This document shows, one piece after another, positions 8,017-16,086 of a stretch of 64,000 nt of DNA. The first letter of the stretch is position 1. Each line of letters opens with the position of its first letter. The notes under the pieces were generated by a model that was not told where the DNA came from, ran no database searches, and saw nothing but the letters and a program-made list of their open reading frames with translations. The DNA is from Variovorax sp. dw_308 (GTDB lineage Bacteria > Pseudomonadota > Gammaproteobacteria > Burkholderiales > Burkholderiaceae_C), in contig NZ_JAATOM010000017.1 in NCBI RefSeq assembly GCF_019207085.1, positions 1 through 64,000 of the forward strand. The letters are read 5' to 3'. A program made the translations under genes and the position numbers.

Positions 8017-8577
8017 ATGAGCACTTTCAAGATCGGCGTTGTCATCGGCAGCCTGCGCAAGGATTCGTTCAATCGCAAGCTGGCGCTGGCGCTGGCGCTG
8101 GCGGCGCTGGCGCCCGACGGATTCGTCTTCGAGCATTTGCAGATCGACGACCTCCCGCTCTACAACCAGGACCAGGACGGCAACCAGGCCGAGTCGGTCA
8201 AGCGCTTCAAGACGGAGATCGTGTCCTGCCAGGGCCTGCTGTTCGTCACGCCGGAATACAACCGCTCGATTCCCGGCGTGCTGAAGAACGCCATCGACAA
8301 CGCCTCGCGGCCCTACGGCCAGAGCGCCTGGGCCGGCAAGCCCGCGGGCGTCGTCGGCATCTCCGTTGGCGCCATCGGCACCGCGATGGCGCAGCAGCAC
8401 CTGCGCAACGTGCTGGCCTACCTCGACGTGCCCACCATGGGCCAGCCCGAGGCTTTCGTGCAGGCCAAGGAAGGCCTGTTCGACGACAAGGGCCACATCG
8501 GCATCGAGAGCACGCAGAAGTTCCTGCAGGGGTGGATGGACAAGTACGTGGCGTGGATCAAGACGCATAACGCGTGA
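8017..8577 (+). CDS. NAD(P)H-dependent FMN reductase
   Basis: A 186-aa flavodoxin-like reductase. The phosphate-binding loop GSLRKDSFNRKLA (about residues 11-23) and the PEYNRSIPGVLKNAIDNASRP region are the hallmarks of the NADPH-dependent FMN reductase/chromate and azo reductase family. It transfers electrons from NAD(P)H through bound FMN to quinones or similar acceptors; the physiological substrate is unclear. It lies 32 bp behind the DsbA-like gene and probably shares its transcript. Confidence 0.87.
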   Translation: MSTFKIGVVIGSLRKDSFNRKLALALALAALAPDGFVFEHLQIDDLPLYNQDQDGNQAESVKRFKTEIVSCQGLLFVTPEYNRSIPGVLKNAIDNASRPYGQSAWAGKPAGVVGISVGAIGTAMAQQHLRNVLAYLDVPTMGQPEAFVQAKEGLFDDKGHIGIESTQKFLQGWMDKYVAWIKTHNA

Positions 8578-8589
8578 CGCTCGCGCCTC

Positions 8590-8619
8590 CCCGCGCGCTG
8601 CTGCCCCGGTGCGCGCGGG
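8590..8619. terminator. GC-rich hairpin between convergent genes
   Basis: A 9-bp perfect stem (CCCGCGCGC/GCGCGCGGG) with a 12-nt loop lies between the convergent FMN-reductase and hsp20 genes. No T-tract follows on either strand, so it may aid termination or protect 3-prime ends rather than act as a canonical intrinsic terminator. Confidence 0.35.
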
Positions 8620-8629
8620 AAGGCGGCCT

Positions 8630-9028
8630 TCACGCTCCGACCGGTATGCGTCGCGGCTTGGCGTGTTCGGCCTTTGGAATCCGCAAGGTCAGGACGCCCT
8701 GCGCCAGCTTCGCCGTGACTCGGGCGGCATCCAGTTCCTTGCTCAGCGTGAAGCTGCGGTGGAACCGGCCCAGTGCGACTTCGCTGTGCGTGGATTGCAG
8801 GCCCTCGGGCAAGCCGAGGTCGATCTCGCCTTCGATGGTGAGGATGTCGGACTCCGCCTGCAGGTGCAGCCTGTCCTTCGAGACGCCGGGCAGGTCCGCA
8901 TACAGCGTGATGCCTGTTGCGTCCTCGATCACGTCGACCGGCGGCGTGAGCGTATCGTCGCGATAGGGCGCCTGGGCCTTGCGCATGGCATCGGTAGCGG
9001 GATCTTGCGTGGTGAGTTTGTTGTTCAT
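8630..9028 (-). CDS. Small heat-shock protein, Hsp20/alpha-crystallin family (second of pair)
   Basis: A 132-aa ATP-independent holdase chaperone. The alpha-crystallin domain spans about residues 28-120, with the conserved DLPGVSKDRLHLQAESDILTI-like strand pattern and the GVLTLRIPK motif (family A-x-x-n-GVL). It is the downstream member of a tandem hsp20 pair with an 11-bp gap, so it is almost certainly co-transcribed. Paired sHSPs in proteobacteria commonly form hetero-oligomers; that is family knowledge, not visible here. Confidence 0.9.
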   Translation of the reverse strand: MNNKLTTQDPATDAMRKAQAPYRDDTLTPPVDVIEDATGITLYADLPGVSKDRLHLQAESDILTIEGEIDLGLPEGLQSTHSEVALGRFHRSFTLSKELDAARVTAKLAQGVLTLRIPKAEHAKPRRIPVGA

Positions 9029-9039
9029 GACTCGTCTCC

Positions 9040-9477
9040 TTACTGGATGGTGATGCGGCGCGCCACGGTCGATTCACGACGCTGCACGGTCACGTGCAGC
9101 ACGCCGTCGCGGTATGTCGCGCTCATGGACTCGGGGTCGGCGTCGTCGGGCAGCGTCAGCGCGCGGCGGAAGGCGCCTTCGAATCGTTCGTCGATGTGCG
9201 TGGTCGATTTGTCGCTCGCGGAGTCGGGCATTTCGGCAGTGCGTTCGCCGGCGATAGTCAGCAGGCCACGGTCCAGCGTGACTTCGATGGCCGCAGGGTC
9301 GAGGCCCGGCGCAAAGGCGTAGATCTCGACGGCGCGTTTCGTGCTTCCCACGTTGAGGGCGGGGAAGCCACGGCCCAATCCGCGGATGGTGGGGGACAGG
9401 TCGAACGCCTGCTGCATGTCGCGTTGCAGGCGATCGATCTCGGCGAACATGTCGCGCGGGAAAAAGGATCGATACAT
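9040..9477 (-). CDS. Small heat-shock protein, Hsp20/alpha-crystallin family (first of pair)
   Basis: A 145-aa sHSP. The N-terminal arm (MYRSFFPRDMFAEIDRLQRD) is amphipathic and typical of class A bacterial sHSPs; the crystallin domain follows with FAPGLDPAAIEVTLDRGLLT and the DGVLHVTV motif. The start is the ATG at 9477 with GGAGG 8 nt upstream; an in-frame ATG at 9492 would place that motif inside the gene. A sigma-32-like promoter and a strong 5-prime-UTR hairpin lie upstream. Confidence 0.9.
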   Translation of the reverse strand: MYRSFFPRDMFAEIDRLQRDMQQAFDLSPTIRGLGRGFPALNVGSTKRAVEIYAFAPGLDPAAIEVTLDRGLLTIAGERTAEMPDSASDKSTTHIDERFEGAFRRALTLPDDADPESMSATYRDGVLHVTVQRRESTVARRITIQ

Positions 9478-9507
9478 GGCGAGAACCTCCAATCAGGATT
9501 GAGCGGA

Positions 9508-9529
9508 GCGCCGGAGACGCCTCCGGCGC
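9508..9529 (-). promoter_or_regulatory. Stem-loop in the hsp20 leader
   Basis: A perfect 9-bp stem (GCGCCGGAG/CTCCGGCGC) with a 4-nt loop lies between the proposed promoter and the ribosome binding site of the first hsp20 gene. Its position fits an RNA structure in a heat-shock leader, although the stem itself does not cover the GGAGG. Confidence 0.4.
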
Positions 9530-9541
9530 TTCCATGGAGCG

Positions 9542-9569
9542 AGGTAGGAGCGCCAGCGAGCTTTTCAAG
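9542..9569 (-). promoter_or_regulatory. Sigma-32-like heat-shock promoter
   Basis: On the minus strand, CTTGAAA (9569-9563) matches the sigma-32 -35 element exactly. After 12 bp it is followed by CTCCTACCT, a partial match to the -10 consensus CCCCATNT. It faces the hsp20 pair about 65-90 bp upstream of the first start codon. The remaining bases to 9742 show nothing else. Confidence 0.5.
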
Positions 9570-9742
9570 ATCCCGCGGCGGCATGTCTTTTCCGTCACCG
9601 GAGGAGGGTGTCAGACCCTGCCTGGATCGCCGCCGGACGACGTTGACGGGGCCGGCGTGCGGGGCCACCATTGCGCCTTCGTCGCCACTGCGCGACCCGG
9701 CGGCCGGCTCTTCGAACCGCGATCAAATCTTAAAGGGGTCAC

Positions 9743-10555
9743 ATGGCTGAAAGCGACAAGGTGTTCGCGGGGTCGATCCCGAAGTTCTACGACACGCTGA
9801 TGGTTCCGCTGATCTTCGCGGCCTATGCGGAGGACATGGCGGCGCGTGTCGCCGCCTTTGCGCCCGGCGCGGTGCTTGAAACGGCAGCCGGCAGCGGCGT
9901 GGTCACGCGGGCGCTGGCGTCAAGGCTCGGCGCCGGCGCGCGCTACGTGGTGACCGACCTCAACCAACCCATGCTCGACTACGCGGCCGCCCGGCAGGGG
10001 GCCGACAGCCGCATCGAATGGCGGCAGGCGGACGCGCTCCACCTGCCGTTCGACGATGCCGCCTTCGACGTCGTCTGCTGCCAGTTCGGCGCGATGTTCT
10101 TTCCGGACCGGGTCGCCGGCTATGCCGAGGCACGCCGCGTGCTGAAGCCGGGCGGGCGCTTTGCCTTCAGTGTCTGGGACCGCATCGAGGAGAACGCCTT
10201 TGCCGACGACGTCACGAACGCCGTCGCCACCGTGTTTCCGGACGACCCTCCGCGATTCCTCGCCCGCACGCCGCACGGCAATTACGACATTGCACTGATC
10301 CGCGGGGACCTGAGCCGCGCAGGGTTCACCGACATCGGCATCGAGACGCGCGCGGAGGTGAGTCGCGCGCCCTCGGCACGAGACGTCGCCACCGCCTATT
10401 GCCAGGGAACGCCGCTGCGCAACGAGATCGAGGCGCGCGACGCCAGCCTGCTCCAGGTCGCCACGGACCGCGCGACGGAGGCCATAGCCAGCCGCCATGG
10501 CGAAGGCCCGGTGGCCGGCAAGATCCAGGCGCATGTGATCGTGGCGGCGGGATAG
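9743..10555 (+). CDS. SAM-dependent class I methyltransferase
   Basis: A 270-aa protein with the Rossmann-type SAM-binding motif VLETAAGSGVVTRALA at about residues 40-55 (motif I), the acidic DLNQPMLDYA segment (motif II) and QADALHLPFDDAAFDVVCCQFGA-like motifs III-IV, followed by the LKPGGRFAFSVWD motif seen in UbiE/Methyltransf_11 proteins. The substrate cannot be assigned. It converges on the SDR gene with a 35-bp gap. Confidence 0.85.
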   Translation: MAESDKVFAGSIPKFYDTLMVPLIFAAYAEDMAARVAAFAPGAVLETAAGSGVVTRALASRLGAGARYVVTDLNQPMLDYAAARQGADSRIEWRQADALHLPFDDAAFDVVCCQFGAMFFPDRVAGYAEARRVLKPGGRFAFSVWDRIEENAFADDVTNAVATVFPDDPPRFLARTPHGNYDIALIRGDLSRAGFTDIGIETRAEVSRAPSARDVATAYCQGTPLRNEIEARDASLLQVATDRATEAIASRHGEGPVAGKIQAHVIVAAG

Positions 10556-10590
10556 CGAAGCGGGCAGCCCGGCGCAACGGACGAGGAGCC

Positions 10591-11292
10591 CTACAGCGAC
10601 CGCATCAACCCGCCGTCGACACGAATGCTCTGTCCCGTGATGTACGCCGCTTCGTCCGAGGCAAGGAACGCGATGGTGGCAGCCACCTCGTCGCTGGTGC
10701 CGTAGCGTTGCATCGGCACGTTCTGGCGGCGGTCTTCCTTCTCGGGCAGGCTGTCGATCCAGCCCGGCAGCACATTGTTCATGCGCAATTTGCTGGCCGC
10801 GTACTGGTCCGCGAAGAGCTTGGTGAACGCGGCAACCCCTGCCCTGAAGACGGCCGATGTCGGAAACAACGCGCTCGGTTCCAGCACCCACGCCGAGGAG
10901 ATATTGATGATGGCGCCGCCCTTCTGGCGTTCCATCACGGGCGTGACGAGGCGCGTGGCCCGGATCACGTTGAGCAGGTAGAAGTCCATGCCGGTTTGCC
11001 ACTGCTCGTCGGTCAACTCCAGCAGTGGTCCCTTCGGCCCGTGGCCCGCGCCGTTCACGAGCACATCGATACGGCCCCAGCGCTCCAGCGTCATGTCGAC
11101 CAGGCGGCGCAGATCCTCGTTCGATTGGTTCGACCCCGTCACGCCGATGCCACCCAGTTCCTTGCCCAGCGCTTCGCCCTTGCCGGACGAGGACATGACG
11201 GCCACTGCGAACCCCTTTTCCGACAGCTTGCGCGCGGCTGCCGCGCCCATGCCGCTTCCGCCTCCGACCACGACAGCAACTTTCTCCGACAT
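10591..11292 (-). CDS. SDR-fold protein with degenerate catalytic motif
   Basis: A 233-aa short-chain dehydrogenase/reductase fold. The cofactor motif GGGSGMG at about 10-16, the NGAG motif and the C-terminal GQSIRVDGGLM are intact. The catalytic YxxxK is missing: the aligned segment reads FPTSAVFRAGVAAFTK, so the tyrosine and lysine positions hold Ser and Arg. It may still bind NAD(P) but is unlikely to follow the canonical mechanism. An AAGGAGAA ribosome binding site precedes the ATG. Confidence 0.82.
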   Translation of the reverse strand: MSEKVAVVVGGGSGMGAAAARKLSEKGFAVAVMSSSGKGEALGKELGGIGVTGSNQSNEDLRRLVDMTLERWGRIDVLVNGAGHGPKGPLLELTDEQWQTGMDFYLLNVIRATRLVTPVMERQKGGAIINISSAWVLEPSALFPTSAVFRAGVAAFTKLFADQYAASKLRMNNVLPGWIDSLPEKEDRRQNVPMQRYGTSDEVAATIAFLASDEAAYITGQSIRVDGGLMRSL

Positions 11293-11318
11293 CGATTTCT
11301 CCTTCAGGAATTCAAAGT

Positions 11319-11690
11319 TCAGACAACCAGCGCCGGGTCGACCAGGCGCACGCGATGGTCCACGTAGTAGCCGCCGTACTCGGTGTACCGGAGGAACACG
11401 CTGCAGCACACGCTGCACAGATATACGTCGCTGCGGTTGGCGGGGAACCATGCGACGGCAATGGGTGCGCGGGCGGAGTCGTACCGCGTCCCATCCGGGT
11501 GGAATTCCTCGAAGGTGGGTTCGTCGACACCCGGCGGGCGCAGCGTTCCGACCTGATCAATCCCTGCGGGCCAGCGATCGTCCGTGATGCTTTCCCACGA
11601 TGGTTGCTGCAAGGCCGTGCAGCGGCAACCGAGGGCCTTGGCCTCCATCCTCTGGGCACTCAGTTCGCGCAATTGCGCGGCGTCGATCAT
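11319..11690 (-). CDS. Conserved-looking hypothetical protein with Cys pair
   Basis: A 123-aa protein I cannot name. It has an amphipathic N-terminus (MIDAAQLRELSAQRMEAKAL), a GCRC segment near residue 22 and a C-terminal VYLCSVCCSVFLRYTEYGGYYVD block with CxxCC, which may bind metal. It ends 26 bp before the SDR start on the same strand, so the two may be co-transcribed. The ATG at 11690 has a GGAG about 10 nt upstream; an in-frame ATG at 11747 would add 19 residues. Confidence 0.65.
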   Translation of the reverse strand: MIDAAQLRELSAQRMEAKALGCRCTALQQPSWESITDDRWPAGIDQVGTLRPPGVDEPTFEEFHPDGTRYDSARAPIAVAWFPANRSDVYLCSVCCSVFLRYTEYGGYYVDHRVRLVDPALVV

Positions 11691-11900
11691 GGTTTGCTGG
11701 CTCCATTGGAATTCAACCGAGGGGCGATTGTGACGCGCAAGCGGCACCCAGGTCGTACCCTGGCCTGGCCGATTGCGAGATCGCTACGACGTGCGCAATC
11801 GAGTTGCGCGAGCGACTGATCCCCAATGGATGGGAGGCGCCATTCACGGGCTCTCGCTAACCTGCTGGGGGGAGCTACGTTCGACTCAAAGGAATATGCG

Positions 11901-13934
11901 ATGCGCTGTTTCGTGATTCGAGGCTTCGGCAAGAAGAAGGACTCCGAGGGTCAGGTCATCGACTTCGAGCGGGTCCACCGTGAACTGATTGCCGAGGCGA
12001 TCAAGGAATGCAACCTCAAGGGAGACACCACCGCGGAGGTACTCGACGCGGGCAGCATTCACGAGGACATGTTCCAGCTCATCCTTCAGGCTGACATCGT
12101 CATATGCGACATCACCGTGCACAACGCCAACGTGTTCTACGAGCTCGGCGTTCGCCATGCGTTGCGAAAGAAGCACACGGTGCTGATCAAGGGAAACCCA
12201 TCCGCGGACGTGACGCCATTCGACATCGCGGGTGGGCGGTATATGCCGTACCCGGTGGACAACCCGGGCGCGGCGCTGGGTGATCTCGTAGCCGCCATAC
12301 GAGCCGGTCTTGCCGGCGCGCGCGAGACTGACAGCCCGATCCTCCTCACGCTGCCCAAGCTGCCCGAAGCCGACGTGAGCAGTGTCGACGTGCTGCACTT
12401 GAGTTTCATCGAGGAGGTCCAACTCGCGGCGGCGCGGTCCGACAAGGGCTGGCTGCGTTTGCTGGCCGATGATGTGATGGGCGAGCGCTTCGAACGACAA
12501 GGTCTCAAGGCCATCGGCCGGGCTCAGTGGAAAAATGCGAAGGACTACGAGGCGGCGATTGCAACCTGGGAGATCGTGCGCGGGGCCGCTCCATACGATC
12601 TTGACGCCAACCTCGCGCTTGCCAACTTGTACGAGCGCCAATTCAAGCAGACAGGCGAGGCGACGCTGCTCGAACGCTCCAACCTGGCGATCGAGCGCGT
12701 GCTCGCTCGCAAGCCCCTGCCGCCCACCGATCGTGCGGAGGCACTTGCGCTCAAGGGGCGCAACCTGAAGACGCTCTGGCGCCTGGCGTTCAGCAAACTG
12801 GACACGCCGGAGCAACGTCGCGCGAGGGCGATCGACGTGAAGGCCAAGCTGTCCTATGAAGCCTATCGGGACGCCTACAAGACCGATCTCAACAGTTTCT
12901 TCCCCGGAATCGCGGCGTTCCAGATGGGGTGCATCCTGCAATCGCTCGCCCAAAGCCCGGGCTTCGCGAACCTGTTCACCCATGACAGGCAGCGTGCCGC
13001 CAAGCAATACGTGGGAGTCCTGAAGCGTGATCTGGCCGCGCTGCAGCATGTGGTGCGCGCGTCGATCGAACGGGCATTCACCGATGGCAACGATGATGAT
13101 CGTGTCTGGGCCGCCATCAGTGCCGCAGACCTGGTGTTCCTGACAGAGCCCTTGAGCGTGCTGCAAGCAGATCCCGCTATTGCAGCGGAAGCCTATCGAA
13201 ACGCCGTTCCACTCGGGAGCTTCTACTGGGACGCCGCGAAGGGCCAATTGGAACTGTTCGCCCAGCTCGGCATCCGTGCAGACGTGGCGCAAGCCGTGAT
13301 CACGGCCCTCGACGGTCCTGCGGCGGGCGTGCAATCGGGCAGGCGCCATCTTGTCGTGTTCAGCGGCCATACCGTGGACAAGGCAAATGCACCGCAGCCG
13401 CGCTTTCCCTCTGCCGCACAGCAAAGAGCCCGCAGCCTCATCGAAGACGCACTGCGTGGAATGAAGCGCGAAGACGAGCGCATCACCATGCTCGCATCGG
13501 CGGCGCCCGGGGCCGACATCCTCGCGCTGGAGAGCTGCAAGCCGCTTGGCATCGAAACCTGGCTGTGCCTGCCGATGTCGCGCAACGCCGTCGCGGACGA
13601 GGTGTTCAAGCAGTATGAGGATGACTGGCGCAACCGCTTCTTCGATCTTGTCGATGCGCAGTCGCAAGAGCGCACCTACCTCATGCACAGCGCGGCTGGT
13701 CTGCCCCGTTGGCTGAGTGCACGCGGCATGACACCCTGGTCGCGCGGCAATCGATGGATGTTGCGCCAGGCGCAGGCCTGGGGCGCCGACCGGGTCACAT
13801 TGCTCGCCCTCTGGGATCGGAACGAACTCGATCCGTCCACAGACGGCACGGCGGAAATGGTGCGGCTCGCCCGCAAGGCAGGGATGTTCCTCGAAATCAT
13901 CGACTGCGGCCAACTTGCTGGACCCGCCGCTTGA
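11901..13934 (+). CDS. Deoxyribosyltransferase/TIR-like, TPR-type and SLOG-like multidomain protein
   Basis: A 677-aa protein of three parts. Residues 1 to about 115 resemble the nucleoside 2-deoxyribosyltransferase/TIR-like fold: strand RCFVIRGFG, then LQADIVICDITVHNANVFYE and LGVRHALR, with Glu81 at the position of the family's catalytic glutamate. Residues about 160-480 are helical and TPR-like, similar to the TRAFs-binding (DUF4071) type of bacterial TPR proteins. From residue 483, HLVVFSGHTVD, a PRFPSA segment, GADILALESCKPLGIETWLC and LP look like a SLOG-type Rossmann nucleotide-binding domain. Such folds occur in nucleotide-centred conflict systems. AAGGA precedes the ATG at 11901. Both neighbours are on the other strand, so it is a single-gene unit. 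Catalysis and ligand are inferred. Confidence 0.72.
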   Translation: MRCFVIRGFGKKKDSEGQVIDFERVHRELIAEAIKECNLKGDTTAEVLDAGSIHEDMFQLILQADIVICDITVHNANVFYELGVRHALRKKHTVLIKGNPSADVTPFDIAGGRYMPYPVDNPGAALGDLVAAIRAGLAGARETDSPILLTLPKLPEADVSSVDVLHLSFIEEVQLAAARSDKGWLRLLADDVMGERFERQGLKAIGRAQWKNAKDYEAAIATWEIVRGAAPYDLDANLALANLYERQFKQTGEATLLERSNLAIERVLARKPLPPTDRAEALALKGRNLKTLWRLAFSKLDTPEQRRARAIDVKAKLSYEAYRDAYKTDLNSFFPGIAAFQMGCILQSLAQSPGFANLFTHDRQRAAKQYVGVLKRDLAALQHVVRASIERAFTDGNDDDRVWAAISAADLVFLTEPLSVLQADPAIAAEAYRNAVPLGSFYWDAAKGQLELFAQLGIRADVAQAVITALDGPAAGVQSGRRHLVVFSGHTVDKANAPQPRFPSAAQQRARSLIEDALRGMKREDERITMLASAAPGADILALESCKPLGIETWLCLPMSRNAVADEVFKQYEDDWRNRFFDLVDAQSQERTYLMHSAAGLPRWLSARGMTPWSRGNRWMLRQAQAWGADRVTLLALWDRNELDPSTDGTAEMVRLARKAGMFLEIIDCGQLAGPAA

Positions 13935-13967
13935 CTCCTGGCCGGAGAACCCTGTGACTCAGTACGG

Positions 13968-15419
13968 TCAGCTGAATTTCAGCACCCCGTCCGCGACCTT
14001 CCCGAAGCGCATCGCCACCATGTCCGTCAAGTAGTTCTGGTTCAGCTTCCACGGCCTGGTCGTGCCCTGCCTGGGCAACTGGTCCGCGGCACGCTGGAAG
14101 TAGCCAGACGAAAAGTCGACCCACGGCTGCAGCGGCGTATCGGGCCCGAGCTCCGGCACGAGGCATTGCCGCGCGCCGGTCTTGCGCATGTGATTCAACA
14201 GCCGGCAGACGTATTGCGCGGTCAGGTCCGCCTTCAGCGTCCACGAGGCATTGGTGTAGCCGAAGGTGTTGGCCAGGTTCGGCACGCCGGTGTACATGAG
14301 GCCCTTGTAGTTGACCGTGCGCGCCGGCTCGACGCGCTGGCCGTCGACGTACAGCGCGGCATTGCCGAGCATCGCGAGCTTCAGCCCGGTGGCGCTGACG
14401 ATGATGTCTGCTTCAAGCGCGGCACCCGATTTCAGCTTCAGGCCCGTCGCGGTGAACGACTCGATCTGGTCGGTGACGACCGACGCGCTACCTTTGTTGA
14501 TCGCCTTGAAGAAGTCGCCGTCCGGCACCAGGCACAGGCGTTGTTCCCACGGGTTGTAGCGCGGCGTGAAATGGGTGGCGATGTCGGCCGTGGGCCCCAG
14601 CGCCTGCCGCACGCCACCGAGCAACAGTTGGCGCATGCGCTGCGGACTCTTCCTGCAGAGGCGAAAGACGTACATGCCCATCAGCACGTTCTTCCAGCGG
14701 GTCAGCTGGAGCGCCATCTTCAAGGGCAGCCGCTTGCGCAGTTTCGTGTTGATCGGGTCGACCGAGGGGCGCGAGACCATCCACGTCGGTGAGCGCTGCA
14801 GCATGGTCACGTGCGCGGCCTTCGCGGCGAGGGCCGGCACCAGCGTCACGGCGGTCGCGCCGCTGCCGATGACGACGACCTTCTTGCCGGCGTAGTCCAG
14901 GTCTTCCGGCCACTTCTGCGGATGCACCAACCGGCCGCCAAAGCGGTCCATGCCGGGGAACTCGGGCTGGTAGCCGCCGCCATAGTCGTAATAGCCGCTG
15001 CACATGAACAGGAAACCGCAACGCATGCTGACGGTGCTGCCGTCTTTCTCGTGCAGCATCTGTACTGTCCATTGCGCCTCCTGCGAAGACCAGTCGGCGC
15101 GCACCACCTTGTGGCCGAAGCGGATCTTGCCGTCGATGTCGTTGTCGCTCGCGGTCTCGCGCAGGTAATTGAGGATGGTCGGTCCTGCGGCGATGGCCTT
15201 CGGATCGGTCCAGGGGCGGAATGAATAGCCGAGCGTGTGCATGTCGGAGTCCGAGCGCACGCCGGGATAGCGGAACAGGTCCCAGGTGCCTCCCAGGTCG
15301 TTGCGCGCCTCGACGATGGCATAGCTGCGGTCCGGGCAGAGCTTCTGCAGGTGGTAGGCGGCGCCGATGCCAGACAGTCCCGCGCCCACCACCAGCACGT
15401 CGACGAACTCATCGGTCAT
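13968..15419 (-). CDS. Flavin-containing monooxygenase, Baeyer-Villiger type
   Basis: A 483-aa FAD/NADPH enzyme. The FAD motif GAGLSGIGAAYHLQ is near residue 12, and the second Rossmann motif VIGSGATAVTLVPALA binds NADPH. Between them FGGRLVHPQKWP fits the Baeyer-Villiger fingerprint FxGxxxHxxxWP. BVMOs insert oxygen into ketones to give esters or lactones. The start at 15419 overlaps the upstream VOC gene's stop by four bases, so the two are translationally coupled, with an MFS carrier next door on the same strand, suggesting a small catabolic cluster. Confidence 0.87.
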   Translation of the reverse strand: MTDEFVDVLVVGAGLSGIGAAYHLQKLCPDRSYAIVEARNDLGGTWDLFRYPGVRSDSDMHTLGYSFRPWTDPKAIAAGPTILNYLRETASDNDIDGKIRFGHKVVRADWSSQEAQWTVQMLHEKDGSTVSMRCGFLFMCSGYYDYGGGYQPEFPGMDRFGGRLVHPQKWPEDLDYAGKKVVVIGSGATAVTLVPALAAKAAHVTMLQRSPTWMVSRPSVDPINTKLRKRLPLKMALQLTRWKNVLMGMYVFRLCRKSPQRMRQLLLGGVRQALGPTADIATHFTPRYNPWEQRLCLVPDGDFFKAINKGSASVVTDQIESFTATGLKLKSGAALEADIIVSATGLKLAMLGNAALYVDGQRVEPARTVNYKGLMYTGVPNLANTFGYTNASWTLKADLTAQYVCRLLNHMRKTGARQCLVPELGPDTPLQPWVDFSSGYFQRAADQLPRQGTTRPWKLNQNYLTDMVAMRFGKVADGVLKFS

Positions 15420-15991
15420 GCGGCGGAACCTCGCACCGGCGACACCGGCATGTGCGCGGTGCGCGGCAGGAATGTGGTCAAGGGCGTTCCCTCGCGTTGG
15501 CGGGCCAGCCATTCTTCAGGATCGAATTCGACACCGATCGGATTCGCGGCGAAGTGCGGGCCTTCCATGAAGGCGTTCGCATCCTCGTTGCTCGAATAGC
15601 AGTCGACCTGGAACTCCATCTGGTTCCCGTCCGGGTCGCCGTAGTACATCGACACCGTCACGCCGTGGTGGATGCACCAGTAGGGCAGGATGCCTTGCGC
15701 CTTGAGTTGAACGTAGTTCTCGAACAGGTCGTCGATGGACTGGTAGGTGTAGGCCACGTGGTCCACGCCGATGATGCCGGCGCGATTGGTCTCCGTGCCT
15801 TCGGGTTGCAGCACCGCCAGGTTGATGAAGGCGAAGCGGTGATGCTCGTCGTCGTAGGTCAGGAAGGCGATCGCCGGGTTCTTGTGCTGGACATGGGCAT
15901 CGAAGACCTTGGCATACCAGTCGAGCATGGCCTCGAACCGGCGCGTGCGATAGACGACGTGAACGAACTTCTGCGGGCGGACGCGCGGCAT
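15416..15991 (-). CDS. VOC-family (glyoxalase/extradiol dioxygenase-like) protein
   Basis: A 191-aa vicinal-oxygen-chelate protein. It begins with the typical KFVHVVYRTRRFEAMLDWYA segment and contains GVDHVAYTYQSIDDLF and a metal-ligand-bearing YYGDPDGNQMEFQVDCY. The His and Glu ligands of the VOC fold are present at the expected places. The precise reaction (ring cleavage, lyase or isomerase) cannot be decided. AGGAGAAAGC precedes the ATG at 15991. It overlaps the monooxygenase gene by four bases. Confidence 0.82.
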   Translation of the reverse strand: MPRVRPQKFVHVVYRTRRFEAMLDWYAKVFDAHVQHKNPAIAFLTYDDEHHRFAFINLAVLQPEGTETNRAGIIGVDHVAYTYQSIDDLFENYVQLKAQGILPYWCIHHGVTVSMYYGDPDGNQMEFQVDCYSSNEDANAFMEGPHFAANPIGVEFDPEEWLARQREGTPLTTFLPRTAHMPVSPVRGSAA

Positions 15992-16086
15992 GCTTTCTCC
16001 TGTGACGTGGGACTGTGCAGAAGGCCATCGTTCCACAGGCGCACCCTGAAGGCGAGAGGGAAATCGCGTGGTCTGTCGTGAAGGCG

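Noticed and set aside
9508..9529. Canonical ROSE RNA thermometer
   Set aside because: The stem does not pair with the Shine-Dalgarno, and the typical multi-hairpin ROSE layout with a U(U/C)GCU anti-SD was not found.
11886..13913. 675-codon minus-strand frame across the TPR/SLOG-like gene
   Set aside because: No recognisable motifs or ribosome site; the plus strand has a good start and coherent domains.
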